Source of the DNA: Gilliamella sp. wkB171
GTDB lineage: Bacteria; Pseudomonadota; Gammaproteobacteria; Enterobacterales; Orbaceae
Direction of reading: 5' to 3'
NCBI RefSeq assembly: GCF_001693755.1
Contig: NZ_LYST01000043.1
Span: forward strand, 248,001 to 312,000
DNA: 64,000 nucleotides
Shown here: positions 47,504 through 57,638 of the stretch, piece by piece
Numbering within the stretch: the first letter of the stretch is position 1
Layout: every line of letters begins with the position of its first letter
Notes under the pieces: generated by a model
Told to the model about the DNA's origin: nothing
The model's database searches: none
What the model saw: only the letters and a program-made list of their open reading frames with translations
Translations under genes and position numbers: made by a program

Positions 47504-48832
47504 CTACAAAATAAACTTGCTAAGATCTTCATCTGCAACGAGTTTATCTAAATGCTCACCGACATACTTAGCATCAATTGTAACTGTTTGCCCATTAAGT
47601 TCACTCGCTTCAAACGAAACTTCTTCCATTAAACGTTCGAGCACGGTATGTAATCGACGAGCACCAATATTTTCATTTTGCTCATTTACTTGCCAAGCAG
47701 ACTCAGCTATTTTACGTATACCATCTGTCGTAAAATCAATATTTACACCTTCTGTTGCCATAAGTGCTTTATATTGTACAGTGAGTGATGCATTTGGCTC
47801 AGTTAAAATACGCTCAAAATCTTCACTGGTTAATGCTTGTAATTCAACTCGAATTGGTAAACGCCCTTGAAGTTCCGGTATTAAGTCTGATGGGCTTGCT
47901 GTTTGGAATGCACCAGAAGCAATAAATAAAATATGATCAGTTTTTACTGAACCATGCTTAGTTGATACCGTGCATCCTTCAACTAAAGGTAATAAATCAC
48001 GCTGCACCCCTTCACGAGACACATCTGGACCAGAAGAGTTACCACGCTTACAAACTTTATCAATTTCATCAATAAACACAATACCATTTTGTTCAACAGC
48101 TTCTATGGCTTGATGTTTGAGTTCTTCAGGATTAACTAATTTAGCTGCTTCTTCTTCAATTAACTGTTTAAATGCATCTTTAATTTTCATTTTACGTGGT
48201 TTAGTTTTTTGACCACCTAAATTCTGAAACATCGATTGTAATTGATTTGTCATTTCTTCCATGCCAGGAGGCGCCATGATTTCGACACCAATATTTACGC
48301 CTGCCACTTCAATTTCAATCTCTTTATCATCAAGTGCACCTTCACGCAGTTTTTTTCGAAAAGCTTGTCTAGCTGTTGAATCGTTATTATTTTCAACCTG
48401 TCCCCATCCATCTTTCGCTGGTGGAACCAGTACATCTAAAATACGTTCTTCAGCTAACTCTTGTGCACGATTGCGATTTTTTTCTATCGCTTCTTGGCGA
48501 ATCATTTTGACAGCAGAATCGGTTAAATCACGAATAATGGAATCAACCTCTTTACCAACATAACCGACCTCTGTAAATTTTGTCGCTTCGACTTTAATAA
48601 ATGGAGCATGGGCTAATTTCGCTAGCCTTCTAGCAATTTCGGTTTTACCTACCCCTGTTGGTCCAATCATTAATATATTTTTGGGTGTTACTTCATGGCG
48701 TAACGCTTCATCAAGCTGCATACGACGCCAACGATTACGCAATGCAATAGCAACAGAACGTTTTGCTTTATCTTGACCAATGATATGTTGGTTTAATTCG
48801 CTTACTATTTCGCGAGGAGTCATTTCAGACAT
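47504..48832 (-). CDS. hslU: ATPase subunit of HslUV protease
   Basis: A 442-residue AAA+ unfoldase. Walker A is [20 protein letters not shown], Walker [14 protein letters not shown] and the pore motif [19 protein letters not shown]. The I domain spans about residues 110-245. The C-terminus ends EDLSKFIL, which docks into HslV. hslV lies 26 bp upstream, so hslVU is an operon, typically heat-shock controlled. Confidence 0.98.
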   Translation of the reverse strand: MSEMTPREIVSELNQHIIGQDKAKRSVAIALRNRWRRMQLDEALRHEVTPKNILMIGPTGVGKTEIARRLAKLAHAPFIKVEATKFTEVGYVGKEVDSIIRDLTDSAVKMIRQEAIEKNRNRAQELAEERILDVLVPPAKDGWGQVENNNDSTARQAFRKKLREGALDDKEIEIEVAGVNIGVEIMAPPGMEEMTNQLQSMFQNLGGQKTKPRKMKIKDAFKQLIEEEAAKLVNPEELKHQAIEAVEQNGIVFIDEIDKVCKRGNSSGPDVSREGVQRDLLPLVEGCTVSTKHGSVKTDHILFIASGAFQTASPSDLIPELQGRLPIRVELQALTSEDFERILTEPNASLTVQYKALMATEGVNIDFTTDGIRKIAESAWQVNEQNENIGARRLHTVLERLMEEVSFEASELNGQTVTIDAKYVGEHLDKLVADEDLSKFIL

Positions 48833-48858
48833 AATAAATTTCTCTTAAATCGGATTAA

Positions 48859-49386
48859 TTAATAATTAAGTTCTTCAATTGTTTGGAAGTTATTGGTATA
48901 TACACAAATATCTCCCGCTATTGATAATGACTTTTGCACAATATCATGTGCAGATAATGAAGTATTATCCAGTAGCGCACGTGCTGCCGCTTGAGCATAA
49001 GGTCCTCCCGAACCAATAGCAATCAAATCGTCTTCTGGTTGAATAACATCACCTGTACCAGTAATAATTAATGAGGCACTTTCATCGGCAACAGCAAGCA
49101 ATGCTTCCAATTTACGTAACATTCTATCGGTTCGCCAATCCTTAGCTAATTCTACTGCTGATTTAGTTAAGTGACCTTGATGCATCTCAAGTTTTCGCTC
49201 GAATAACTCAAAAAGCGTAAACGCATCAGCAGTACCACCTGCAAATCCTGCAATTACTTTGTTATTATATAATCGACGAACTTTACGGGCATTGCCTTTC
49301 ATAATTATACGTTCACCAAGTGTCACTTGCCCATCACCACCAATAACCACTTGCCCTTCACGGCGAACACTGACTATTGTTGTCAT
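48859..49386 (-). CDS. hslV: Peptidase subunit of HslUV protease
   Basis: A 175-residue threonine peptidase of the proteasome fold. The precursor starts [20 protein letters not shown], so Thr2 becomes the N-terminal nucleophile. [18 protein letters not shown] is the conserved C-terminal block. It forms a dodecamer with HslU caps to degrade regulators such as SulA. Confidence 0.98.
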   Translation of the reverse strand: MTTIVSVRREGQVVIGGDGQVTLGERIIMKGNARKVRRLYNNKVIAGFAGGTADAFTLFELFERKLEMHQGHLTKSAVELAKDWRTDRMLRKLEALLAVADESASLIITGTGDVIQPEDDLIAIGSGGPYAQAAARALLDNTSLSAHDIVQKSLSIAGDICVYTNNFQTIEELNY

Positions 49387-49458
49387 ATTCTGCTCCTTCT
49401 CTTACTTACAATAACTAAATTTGGAATGAATAGAGAATATATTGGGACGTTTAATTCG

Positions 49459-49491
49459 TTTTCAACATCTTTCAGTGAAAGATGTTGAAAA
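49459..49491. repeat. 15-bp inverted repeat between tolA and hslV
   Basis: TTTTCAACATCTTTC at 49459-49473 and GAAAGATGTTGAAAA at 49477-49491 are perfect complements around AGT. It lies 35 bp after the tolA stop and could act as its terminator, though the U-tract is short. Confidence 0.65.
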
Positions 49492-49525
49492 TTTATTTTA
49501 TGAAGAACAAAATTTGAGCATTAAG

Positions 49526-50734
49526 TTATTTTGGTTGGAATTCAAGAGTCATATTTTTTACTTCATTATACAGATTATTGGCAGGTCTTGGTATCACCGC
49601 AAGTTTGGTAGCGGCAAGCGCTTCGCGGCATAAAGCATCATCCCCACCTTTTGAAATTACATTAAGTAATAATCCATCGGGGGCAATTTGAATCTGCAAA
49701 ACACAGTGTTGACCACTATAAACATTAGGAGGATTAATAAATTTATTACTTATTGCATTTTGTACTAATGACTTATATTTGTCTAATTCACCATCCGATA
49801 CGCCTTTACGACTAGCGGTTGATCCCTGAGCATTTGAAGTACTTGGCGCACCTGATGAAGTTAATCCACCTAACAGATCATTTAATGCTTTATCATTTTT
49901 AGCTTGTTTAGCTTTTTCTGCCGCAGCTTTTTGGGCGGCGGCTTTTTCTGCTGCGGCCTTTTCAGCGGCAGCTTTCTCGGCTGCGGCTTTTTCAGCAGCG
50001 GCTTTCTCTGCCGCAGCTTTTTGAGCGGCAGCTTTCTCGGCTGCGGCCTTTTCAGCGGCGGCTTTTTCTGCTGCAGCCTTTTCAGCAGCGGCTTTCTCTG
50101 CCGCAGCTTTTTGAGCAGCAGCTTTCTCTGCTGCGGCCTTTTCAGCGGCAGCTTTCTCGGCTGCGGCCTTTTCAGCGGCGGCTTTCTCTGCTGCAGCCTT
50201 TTCAGCGGCGGCTTTCTCTGCTGCAGCCTTTTCAGCGGCGGCTTTTTCTGCTGCAGCCTTTTCAGCGGCAGCTTTTTCTGCTGCAGCCTTTTCAGCAGCG
50301 GCTTTTTCTGCTGCAGCCTTTTCAGCGGCAGCTTTCTCTGCTGCAGCTTTTTCAGCAGCGGCTTTTTCTGCCTCTTGCTGTTTTTGTTGTTCAGCAATTT
50401 TTAAACGCTCTTTCTCAAGATCCTTTAACCGTTGCTGTTCAGCTAATTGCTTTTCTTGTAACTCTTTAGCTTGATTTTCTAATTGTTGTTGTTTTTGTTT
50501 ATCCGCCTTTTGTTGACTGGTTTGAGCTTGTAATTGCCTTTGATATTGTTCAGTCATAACCGATGGATCAACCATAATCGCATCAATTGATTGGCCATTA
50601 ATACTACCATAATTAGCATTATCATCCTGTATAGCTCTATAGCCAAGAATGATAATTAATATTAAATGCAATAAAATAGATATTACAATTGGTACGCTTA
50701 ATTGAGAATTTGGCTTATAAGACATTGCTGACAT
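49526..50734 (-). CDS. tolA: TolA, trans-envelope linker of the Tol-Pal system
   Basis: A 402-residue protein. Domain I has one membrane helix (VPIVISILLHLILIIILGYR). Domain II is a long helix made of about 30 tandem K-A-A-A-E pentads (roughly residues 120-280), with Gln replacing Glu at intervals of six pentads. Domain III (about 305-402) ends VKNMTLEFQPK and holds the paired cysteines CVLQI and ALCREAL. It transmits proton-motive energy from TolQR to Pal. tolB and pal do not follow; hslV does. Confidence 0.95.
   Translation of the reverse strand: MSAMSYKPNSQLSVPIVISILLHLILIIILGYRAIQDDNANYGSINGQSIDAIMVDPSVMTEQYQRQLQAQTSQQKADKQKQQQLENQAKELQEKQLAEQQRLKDLEKERLKIAEQQKQQEAEKAAAEKAAAEKAAAEKAAAEKAAAEKAAAEKAAAEKAAAEKAAAEKAAAEKAAAEKAAAEKAAAEKAAAEKAAAEKAAAEKAAAQKAAAEKAAAEKAAAEKAAAEKAAAEKAAAQKAAAEKAAAEKAAAEKAAAEKAAAEKAAAQKAAAEKAKQAKNDKALNDLLGGLTSSGAPSTSNAQGSTASRKGVSDGELDKYKSLVQNAISNKFINPPNVYSGQHCVLQIQIAPDGLLLNVISKGGDDALCREALAATKLAVIPRPANNLYNEVKNMTLEFQPK
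49905..50375 (-). repeat. tolA tandem repeat, 15-bp unit with 90-bp super-period
   Basis: Units of 15 bp encode K-A-A-A-E. A distinctive variant CCGCAGCTTTTTG (Gln codon) occurs with its TTG at 49931, 50021 and 50111, exactly 90 bp apart, showing that blocks of six units were copied together. Codon choice for Ala alternates among GCC, GCT and GCA in a pattern that also repeats. Confidence 0.9.
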
Positions 50735-50757
50735 TTTTAACGTATTATTATGTTTAA

Positions 50758-51177
50758 TTAAATTGGTTGAGTCATCAATCCAACAGATTTAACGCCTGCA
50801 GATTGTAATAAATTCAACGCCTTTATAATTTCTTCGTAAGGAACATTTTTAGCACCACCAACTAAAAAAACAGCTTTTTCGTTAAGTGAAATTTGATGCT
50901 TAACCTCGGCAACAATTTGCTCTTGAGGTAAATTTGATTGACGATCTTGATCAATGATCAATGCGTAAACGCCAACATCAGACACTTCAATGATGATTGG
51001 TTTATTATCTGAAGGTGAAACTGTTTTTGATTCCGACGCTTCAGGTAAATCAACTTCAACACTTTGACTGATAATGGGTGCAGTTGCCATAAAAATCAAT
51101 ACCAATACCAATAGTACATCCAATAATGGAACTATATTGATTTCGGATTTTGTGGAATAACGTGAACGTCTGCTCAT
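50758..51177 (-). CDS. tolR: TolR, Tol-Pal proton-channel subunit
   Basis: A 139-residue bitopic protein. The membrane helix PLLDVLLVLVLIFMATAPII carries the conserved proton-path Asp. The periplasmic domain ends GVKSVGLMTQP, the usual TolR motif. It sits between tolQ (6 bp) and tolA (23 bp) on the minus strand. Confidence 0.96.
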   Translation of the reverse strand: MSRRSRYSTKSEINIVPLLDVLLVLVLIFMATAPIISQSVEVDLPEASESKTVSPSDNKPIIIEVSDVGVYALIIDQDRQSNLPQEQIVAEVKHQISLNEKAVFLVGGAKNVPYEEIIKALNLLQSAGVKSVGLMTQPI

Positions 51178-51183
51178 AATTAA

Positions 51184-51864
51184 TTACTTCCTAACAGCAA
51201 CAGCTTGACGTTGTAAAATAGCTGAAAATTCATCAATAAAGTTTAAATAACTTTGCTCTATTCTACTGACGCTTAATGATAAACGATTGTATGCCAACAC
51301 CGCAGGAATAGCAGCAAATAGCCCTATAGCGGTTGCAATCAATGCTTCTGCAATACCTGGTGCAACCATTTGAAGTGTTGCTTGTTTAACTGCACCTAAT
51401 GAAATAAATGCGTGCATTATCCCCCAAACAGTACCAAATAAACCAATATATGGACTGATAGAACCAACCGTTCCTAAAAAAGGAATATGTAATTCTAAAT
51501 TATCAAGTTCACGATTCATGGCCAATCGCATTGAGCGAGATGCACCATCTAATGCCGCTTCTGGCATATTTGGATTAATTTGATATAGTCGAGAAAACTC
51601 TTTAAAACCCGAATAAAAAATATGTTCTGTACCACTAATATCTTCTTTATTGAATTTTGCTTTATCAAATAAAACATTTAATTCATCAGATGCCCAAAAA
51701 CTATTTTCAAATTGATCAACTTGTTTTTTAGCTTTTCCTAAAATTTTACTACGTTGAAAAATAATAGCCCAAGACATAACAGAAAAGCTCAGTAGCAATA
51801 TCATCACACATTGTACTAATAAACCTGCTTGTAAAAACAAATCAATAATATTAAGATTTTCCAC
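51184..51864 (-). CDS. tolQ: TolQ, Tol-Pal proton-channel subunit
   Basis: A 226-residue protein with three membrane helices. [20 protein letters not shown] and [19 protein letters not shown] are the MotA/TolQ/ExbB signature regions. The tolQ start abuts the ybgC stop with no gap, showing coupling. With TolR it energises TolA for outer-membrane constriction at division. Confidence 0.97.
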   Translation of the reverse strand: MENLNIIDLFLQAGLLVQCVMILLLSFSVMSWAIIFQRSKILGKAKKQVDQFENSFWASDELNVLFDKAKFNKEDISGTEHIFYSGFKEFSRLYQINPNMPEAALDGASRSMRLAMNRELDNLELHIPFLGTVGSISPYIGLFGTVWGIMHAFISLGAVKQATLQMVAPGIAEALIATAIGLFAAIPAVLAYNRLSLSVSRIEQSYLNFIDEFSAILQRQAVAVRK

Positions 51865-52260
51865 TTATATAAACTCCGAAACTAATAACTTAGGAAGCCC
51901 ACATGGCTTCATTTTAGTCATATCTACACATGCAATAATCACATCAGCAGTACTGATAGCTTGCTTGTTTTGATTAAAAATAGTCTGTTTAAAGATAATA
52001 GACGCCTTGCGAACTTGCTCAATGCTACTGCTAATTGTTAGCATATCATCTAAACGAGCTGGAAAGAGGTAGCTAATATCCATCTTTTTTACAACAAAAG
52101 CAATACCTTCTTGTAATAACTTTTGTTGACTAATATCAAGTTGTCTTAGCATTTCGGTTCTAGCTCGTTCGAAAAAAGCAAGATACCGAGCATGATAGAC
52201 AACTCCACCTGCATCGGTATCTTCATAATAAACCCTTGCATTCCAATTAAATTGTTTCAT
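51865..52260 (-). CDS. ybgC: Acyl-CoA thioesterase of the tol-pal cluster
   Basis: A hotdog-fold thioesterase of about 131 residues. VYYEDTDAGGVVYHARYLAF contains the 4HBT catalytic Asp in YEDTDAGG, then FERARTEMLR. It is the conserved first gene of the tol cluster. I start at ATG 52260; a TTG at 52266 would add two residues. A promoter with an overlapping Fur-like box lies at 52322-52359. Confidence 0.95.
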   Translation of the reverse strand: MKQFNWNARVYYEDTDAGGVVYHARYLAFFERARTEMLRQLDISQQKLLQEGIAFVVKKMDISYLFPARLDDMLTISSSIEQVRKASIIFKQTIFNQNKQAISTADVIIACVDMTKMKPCGLPKLLVSEFI

Positions 52261-52321
52261 ATCCAAATATCACGTAAAAAAATTTGTTACTATTATATCT
52301 AAATATAAAATTCGCCGCACT

Positions 52322-52359
52322 ATGATATAAAATTACTTAAATGAAAACAATTATCATTT
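52322..52359 (-). promoter_or_regulatory. Candidate ybgC-tolQRA promoter with Fur-like box
   Basis: On the minus strand TTGTTT (52345-52350) and TATCAT (52322-52327) are 17 bp apart, a sigma-70 pattern about 55 bp before ybgC. AAATGATAATTGTTTTC (52343-52359) overlaps the -35 and matches the Fur consensus core AATGATAATCATTATC at 13 of 16 positions. Confidence 0.45.
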
Positions 52360-52396
52360 GTGACTAATTCGATTATAGTGACAATTTTTAAATTAA

Positions 52397-52423
52397 AAAA
52401 AGGTGACGATAAGCCACCTTTTT
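52397..52423 (-). terminator. Terminator after cydX
   Basis: AAAAAGGTG at 52397-52405 pairs with CACCTTTTT at 52415-52423; on the minus strand it is followed by a T-run. It separates the cydABX operon from ybgC, and no ybgE lies between. Confidence 0.75.
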
Positions 52424-52444
52424 AATTAACTTTATACTACTAAC

Positions 52445-52555
52445 TTACTGATTATTTGACTCTTTATCACTACTAATATGTTCTACCCATAATCCAGTAA
52501 CGGCAGATAACATACAAGCTGCAATAATGCCTACAAACCATAATACATAATACAT
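52445..52555 (-). CDS. cydX: Cytochrome bd-I small subunit CydX
   Basis: A 36-residue membrane peptide. It starts MYYVLWFVGIIAACMLSAVT, continues GLWVEHIS and ends SNNQ. E. coli CydX is 37 residues with the W-x-x-G and EH features (WILGTLLACSFGVITALALE, then HVES). It stabilises the haems of cytochrome bd. It begins 9 bp after cydB, completing cydABX. Confidence 0.95.
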   Translation of the reverse strand: MYYVLWFVGIIAACMLSAVTGLWVEHISSDKESNNQ

Positions 52556-52564
52556 ATCTGTTCC

Positions 52565-53701
52565 TTAATAAAGAGAATGTTTATTATTTTCAATATGATT
52601 TTTATCAAGTCGTCCAAACATTTTAATATATGACCAGATAGTATATAAAAGCACTATTGGTAAGAAGATTAATACCACTACAAACATAATATTAAGTGTT
52701 AATTGACTTGATGTTGCATCCCATATAGTTAGACTTGCATTTGGCATAATGCTTGATGGCATAATAAATGGGAATGTCGCGATAGCATAAGTAAATAATA
52801 CACATGCAATTGTTAATGACGATAAAATGAAAACTAATGCGTTTTTATTTAAACCAGAACAAAGGATAGTTAACAATGGCAAAACTACACCTAAAACAGG
52901 CACTAACCATAAAATTGGATAATTCATATAATTTGTTAACCATGATGTATCGGTAGATACAGTCTTCGCTAATGGATTAGAGGCTGCATTGTGATCAATA
53001 ACACTTGTCACTTCATATCCATGAATACCAAAAGCCACCCAAACTCCAGCTAAAACAAAAGCAATGACTAAAATCAAACTCGCAATTTGAGTCGCTTTTC
53101 TTGCGCGCAAATAAAGCTCACCAGAGGTTTTCATTTGCAACCATGCTCCGCCATGAGCAACTATTAACATTAAACTAACGACGCCAGTTAATAGAGCAAA
53201 TGGGTTAAGCAAACCGAAAAAGTTACCATCATAAAATACACGATAAGTATTGTCGTATCTAAACGGAACACCTTCTAGTAAGTTTCCAAATGCAACGCCA
53301 AATACCAATGCAGGAACAAAACTCCCAACAAAGATACCGCCATCCCATAAGTTACGCCATTTTGAATTTTCTAATTTACTACGATAATCAAAACCAATTG
53401 GTCTAAAAAATAGCGCACATAACACTAAAATCATCGCAATATAAAAGCCAGAAAATGAAGCAGCATAAGCCATTGGCCAAGCTGCAAATATACCTGCTCC
53501 ACCAGTAATTAACCATACTTGGTTACCATCCCAGTGAGGTGCAATGGCATTTATCATAATACGGCGTTCTGTATCAGTTTTTCCGATAAATGGTAGCAAA
53601 ATACCCACCCCCATATCGAATCCATCTGTGACAACAAAACCGATTAAAACAACACTAATCAGCACCCACCAGATGAAGCGTACAATTTCGTAATCAATCA
53701 T
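52565..53701 (-). CDS. cydB: Cytochrome bd-I ubiquinol oxidase subunit II
   Basis: A 378-residue polytopic subunit (379 in E. coli). VTDGFDMGVGILLPF and HWDGNQVWLITGGAGIFAAW are the conserved N-terminal blocks. It pairs with CydA to form the quinol oxidase core. It lies 19 bp after cydA and just before cydX. Confidence 0.97.
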   Translation of the reverse strand: MIDYEIVRFIWWVLISVVLIGFVVTDGFDMGVGILLPFIGKTDTERRIMINAIAPHWDGNQVWLITGGAGIFAAWPMAYAASFSGFYIAMILVLCALFFRPIGFDYRSKLENSKWRNLWDGGIFVGSFVPALVFGVAFGNLLEGVPFRYDNTYRVFYDGNFFGLLNPFALLTGVVSLMLIVAHGGAWLQMKTSGELYLRARKATQIASLILVIAFVLAGVWVAFGIHGYEVTSVIDHNAASNPLAKTVSTDTSWLTNYMNYPILWLVPVLGVVLPLLTILCSGLNKNALVFILSSLTIACVLFTYAIATFPFIMPSSIMPNASLTIWDATSSQLTLNIMFVVVLIFLPIVLLYTIWSYIKMFGRLDKNHIENNKHSLY

Positions 53702-53720
53702 TGTGTATACTCCCTATGCC

Positions 53721-55292
53721 CTATTCTGTTACCGGTTGTGTTTTTTCATAATGATAGTTGCCTGTACCTAAAGAACTCGGTCCCAAACGTGCAAATTTAA
53801 ACATTAAGAACATTTCAGCAACTAAAAATAAGGTATAAAGACCACAAATCAATATCATTGTAAATAATACTTCACCTGGAGTTAATGACGAATTTGCTAC
53901 ACCTGTTGGTAAAATATCTTGAATAGCCCAAGGTTGACGACCGTATTCAGCAACAAACCAACCACACTCACAAGCAAGCCATGGAAATGGTAAAAACAAC
54001 ATTAATAAGCGATGTAACCAGCGTCTTTCTGTAATTTTATTTTTATAAGTGGTCCACAAAGCAAAACCAGTACCAAGAATCATCAATAATCCTAGACCAA
54101 CCATACCACGGAATGCCCAAAATAGCGGCCAAACGGTAGGAATAGAATCCTCAGCAGCAGCTTTAATATGTTGTTCTGTTGCTTCAGGAATAGTTAAATT
54201 ATCACGATCAGTAAAGCGTTTAACCAAATAGCCATAACCTAAATCAGCTTTATTATCTTCAAAAGCTTTTAATACGGCAGGATCTTGATCACCTTTTTGA
54301 ATTTTTTCCAAGTTTGTATAGGCCAAAACACCATTACGAATCTTAGTTTCATTGGTATTTAAGATGTCTTTCAAACCAATAACTTGAGTATCTAATGAAC
54401 GTGTCGTCATAATGCCCATAACATATGGGATCTCAATAGCGAATAAATTTTCTTTATTTTTTTGAGAAGGAAAAGCTATAACATTAAATGATGCTGGTGC
54501 AGGTTGAGTTTCCCACTCACCTTCAATCGCAGCGAGTTTAGTTGGTTGAACAGTAGTCATTTCGTGACCAGCTTCATCACCCATAAACGCAACTAAAATC
54601 GACATGATAAAACCAAACATTGCCGCCACAGCAAAAGAACGTTTGGCAAAAGCAACATCACGTTTTCTAAGTAGATAGTATGAACTAATACTTAAAACAA
54701 AAATAGCACCAGTTAAATAACCTGCTGCAACAGTATGAACAAATTTATATTGCGCAACAGAATTGGTAATTAACTCAAAAAAGTTCGCCATTTCCATTCT
54801 AGCATTGATAGGATTAAATTCAGAACCAACAGGGAATTGCATCCAACCATTAGCCACTAATATCCACAATGCAGAAAGATTTGAACCAAAAGCAACGCAC
54901 CAAGTAACCAATAAGTGCTTACCTCGACTTAATCTATCCCAACCAAAAAAGAATAGACCAACCATTGTTGATTCTAGGAAAAATGCCATTAAACCTTCAA
55001 TAGCTAGTGGCGCACCAAAAATATCCCCCACATAGTGTGAGTAATATGACCAGTTCGTGCCGAACTGAAATTCCATTGTCAAACCTGTGGCAACACCAAC
55101 GGCAAAATTAATACCAAAGAGTTTTCCCCAGAATTTGGTCATATCTTTCCAAACTTGCTTACCACTTACAACGTATACTGTTTCCATAATTGCTAACAAA
55201 AACGCTAAACCAAGCGTTAATGGTACAAAGATGAAATGATACATTGCAGTAAGTGCAAATTGGAGGCGTGATAGTTCAACTATATCAAACAT
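53721..55292 (-). CDS. cydA: Cytochrome bd-I ubiquinol oxidase subunit I
   Basis: A 523-residue subunit with the long Q-loop form of E. coli. The haem b595 ligand His19 lies in [10 protein letters not shown], a haem b558 His in [10 protein letters not shown] and the GWxxxExGRQP motif reads [14 protein letters not shown]. It reduces O2 to water with high affinity, without pumping protons, supporting low-oxygen respiration. It follows sucCD by about 100 bp, as in E. coli. Confidence 0.98.
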   Translation of the reverse strand: MFDIVELSRLQFALTAMYHFIFVPLTLGLAFLLAIMETVYVVSGKQVWKDMTKFWGKLFGINFAVGVATGLTMEFQFGTNWSYYSHYVGDIFGAPLAIEGLMAFFLESTMVGLFFFGWDRLSRGKHLLVTWCVAFGSNLSALWILVANGWMQFPVGSEFNPINARMEMANFFELITNSVAQYKFVHTVAAGYLTGAIFVLSISSYYLLRKRDVAFAKRSFAVAAMFGFIMSILVAFMGDEAGHEMTTVQPTKLAAIEGEWETQPAPASFNVIAFPSQKNKENLFAIEIPYVMGIMTTRSLDTQVIGLKDILNTNETKIRNGVLAYTNLEKIQKGDQDPAVLKAFEDNKADLGYGYLVKRFTDRDNLTIPEATEQHIKAAAEDSIPTVWPLFWAFRGMVGLGLLMILGTGFALWTTYKNKITERRWLHRLLMLFLPFPWLACECGWFVAEYGRQPWAIQDILPTGVANSSLTPGEVLFTMILICGLYTLFLVAEMFLMFKFARLGPSSLGTGNYHYEKTQPVTE

Positions 55293-55391
55293 ATTTGCTC
55301 CCTACTCCATAAATGCTCACTAAATTAATATCGTTATTGTTCGATATTGTACATCAATATTTTAAAATATAATTTGACGGATATCAAAAAA

Positions 55392-56264
55392 CTACATATT
55401 AAATTGTTTTTTTACAACATCACCGATATCAGCCAAACTACTAACAACAGTTATACCGGCAGCTTGTAGCGTTCTGGTTTTTTCTTCAGCAGTGCCTTTA
55501 TTACCCGAAATAATTGCACCAGCATGCCCCATACGTTTACCTGATGGTGCAGATACCCCTGCAATATAACCAATAACAGGTTTAGAGACATGTTTTTTAA
55601 TATACTCAGCGGCTTCCTCTTCGGCGCTACCACCAATCTCACCAATCATAACAATAGCTTCTGTTTTAGGGTCTTGCTCAAGTAATTTTAAAATTGAAAT
55701 AAAATCACTACCCGGAATAGGGTCACCACCAATCCCGACACAAACTGATTGACCTAACCCGATGTCGGTAGTTTGTTTAACTGCTTCATAAGTTAAAGTA
55801 CCCGAACGGGAAACAATGCCTATTTTACCGGCTAAATGAATGTGCCCCGGCATAATACCTATTTTACATTCATCAGGAACAATAATTCCCGGGCAGTTAG
55901 GTCCAATCATGACAGTATCGGTTTGTTTTAGTTTTTCTTTAACTATTAACATGTCTAAGGTTGGAATACCTTCTGTAATACAGACAATTAATTTAATGCC
56001 GGCATCAATTGCTTCTAAAATTGAATCTTTACCAAATGCGGCTGGTACATAAATAACACTTGCAGTAGCTCCCGTGGTTGCAACTGCTTCTTTTACGGTA
56101 TTAAAAACGGGTAAACCTAAATGCTGAGTTCCGCCTTTCCCTGGTGTTACACCACCAACTAATTTAGTGCCATAGGCTAGTGCTTGCTGTGAATGAAAGG
56201 TTCCTTGGCTGCCAGTAAATCCTTGGCAAATAACTTTGGTATCTTTATTAACTAAAATTGACAT
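55392..56264 (-). CDS. sucD: Succinyl-CoA synthetase alpha subunit
   Basis: About 290 residues. [20 protein letters not shown] is the CoA-binding N-terminus, matching E. coli SucD, and [10 protein letters not shown] holds the phosphorylated His. I start at 56264; an in-frame extension to 56303 adds 13 residues not in the family. sucC precedes it by 25 bp. Confidence 0.97.
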   Translation of the reverse strand: MSILVNKDTKVICQGFTGSQGTFHSQQALAYGTKLVGGVTPGKGGTQHLGLPVFNTVKEAVATTGATASVIYVPAAFGKDSILEAIDAGIKLIVCITEGIPTLDMLIVKEKLKQTDTVMIGPNCPGIIVPDECKIGIMPGHIHLAGKIGIVSRSGTLTYEAVKQTTDIGLGQSVCVGIGGDPIPGSDFISILKLLEQDPKTEAIVMIGEIGGSAEEEAAEYIKKHVSKPVIGYIAGVSAPSGKRMGHAGAIISGNKGTAEEKTRTLQAAGITVVSSLADIGDVVKKQFNM

Positions 56265-56289
56265 AATTTCCGTTCTCCACTCTTTCTTA

Positions 56290-57459
56290 TTATGCAACAG
56301 CAACTATTTTTTGTGCAGCATCTATTAAACTTTTTGCAGTAATAATATTTAGCTGACTTTCAGCTAATATATCTCGAGCAATCTCTGCATTATTACCTTC
56401 AAGGCGGACAACAACGGGAACCGCAAGACCTATTTCTTTTATTGCGCTAATAATTCCATCAGCAATTAAATCACATCGAACAATACCACCAAAGATATTG
56501 ACTAAAATTGCTTTAACATTTTTATCAGATAAAATTAATTTGAATGCTTCAGATACACGCTCTTTAGTCGTGCCACCACCGACATCTAAAAAGTTAGCCG
56601 GTTCACCGCCATATAATTTGATTATATCCATAGTAGCCATGGCAAGACCAGCACCATTAACCATACAGCCAATATTACCTTCTAAAGATACATAGCTAAT
56701 TCCCTGTTTGGCTGCAATTGATTCGCGTTCATCTTCTTGTGTGGTATCTCTTAGCACATTTAAATTTGGATGTCTAAAAAGCGCATTATCATCAATAACA
56801 ATTTTTGCATCTAAACAAATCAACTCTTGAGAATCAGTAATCACTAAAGGATTCACTTCAGCTAAAGACACATCGTTTTCTAAAAAAAGTGTAGCTAAAT
56901 TGACAAATAATTTAGCAAATTGATTAATCAGCTTACCTGATAAACCCAATTTAAATGCAAGTTCACGACCTTGATACGCACAAGGTCCGGTTAAAGGATC
57001 AAGTGAAATTTTATGAATTAGATGGGGTGATTTTTCAGCGACACTTTCAATATCAACCCCGCCCTCTGTAGAGGCCATAATAACTACTCGTTTAGAACTT
57101 CTATCAATTACTGCACCTAAATACAGTTCTTTATCTATATTCGATGCTTTTTCAATGAGAATTTGATTAACCGGTTGACCTGTAGAGGTAGTTTGATAAG
57201 TCACCAAATGCTTACCCAGCCACTTTTCAGCAAACTGTTTTATCTCACTAAAATTTTGTGTACAAATCACGCCACCTGCTTTACCACGACCACCAGCATG
57301 AACCTGACACTTAGCCACCCAAGCTTGAATATCTGCTTGAGACGCCAATTTAGCTAAGGTATCTTGTACTTCATCAATTGAGTTACAAACATAACCTTCT
57401 GGAACAGGTAAATTAAATTGCTTAAAAAGATATTTTGATTGATACTCGTGCAGGTTCAT
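56290..57459 (-). CDS. sucC: Succinyl-CoA synthetase beta subunit
   Basis: A 389-residue ATP-grasp subunit. [15 protein letters not shown] starts the family, followed by [13 protein letters not shown], then [10 protein letters not shown] and [16 protein letters not shown]. With SucD it converts succinyl-CoA to succinate, making ATP. sucA and sucB, which precede sucC in E. coli, are absent: the next gene is divergent fldA. Confidence 0.97.
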   Translation of the reverse strand: MNLHEYQSKYLFKQFNLPVPEGYVCNSIDEVQDTLAKLASQADIQAWVAKCQVHAGGRGKAGGVICTQNFSEIKQFAEKWLGKHLVTYQTTSTGQPVNQILIEKASNIDKELYLGAVIDRSSKRVVIMASTEGGVDIESVAEKSPHLIHKISLDPLTGPCAYQGRELAFKLGLSGKLINQFAKLFVNLATLFLENDVSLAEVNPLVITDSQELICLDAKIVIDDNALFRHPNLNVLRDTTQEDERESIAAKQGISYVSLEGNIGCMVNGAGLAMATMDIIKLYGGEPANFLDVGGGTTKERVSEAFKLILSDKNVKAILVNIFGGIVRCDLIADGIISAIKEIGLAVPVVVRLEGNNAEIARDILAESQLNIITAKSLIDAAQKIVAVA

Positions 57460-57552
57460 AAATAAATTCCATAACTTAAGTTATTATTAAATTTTCAACA
57501 ATTCTAATCCAAGATCAATCAATTGTGTAGAAAAATAATATGGTATGATGAT

Positions 57553-57596
57553 TGTAATTGAGAATTATTGCTGATAACAGGTGACAATGATATACT
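57553..57596 (+). promoter_or_regulatory. Candidate fldA promoter with Fur-like box
   Basis: TTGCTG (57568-57573) and TATACT (57591-57596) are 17 bp apart, 43 bp before fldA. TGTAATTGAGAATTATTGC (57553-57571) overlaps the -35 and shares the TGAGAAT-ATT core of Fur boxes. Confidence 0.45.
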
Positions 57597-57638
57597 CAAA
57601 AAATATTTTTTATATTGTAAAACAGTGAAGGTACAAAT

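Noticed and set aside
49904-50404. Cys/Phe/Ser-rich ORF on the plus strand and a Lys/Arg/Pro-rich ORF on the minus strand inside tolA
   Set aside because: Both are other-frame readings of the tolA tandem repeat; tolA fits domain structure, operon and family.
52267-52444. A ybgE gene between cydX and ybgC
   Set aside because: The gap holds only a terminator and a promoter; no ORF of suitable length or hydrophobicity exists.
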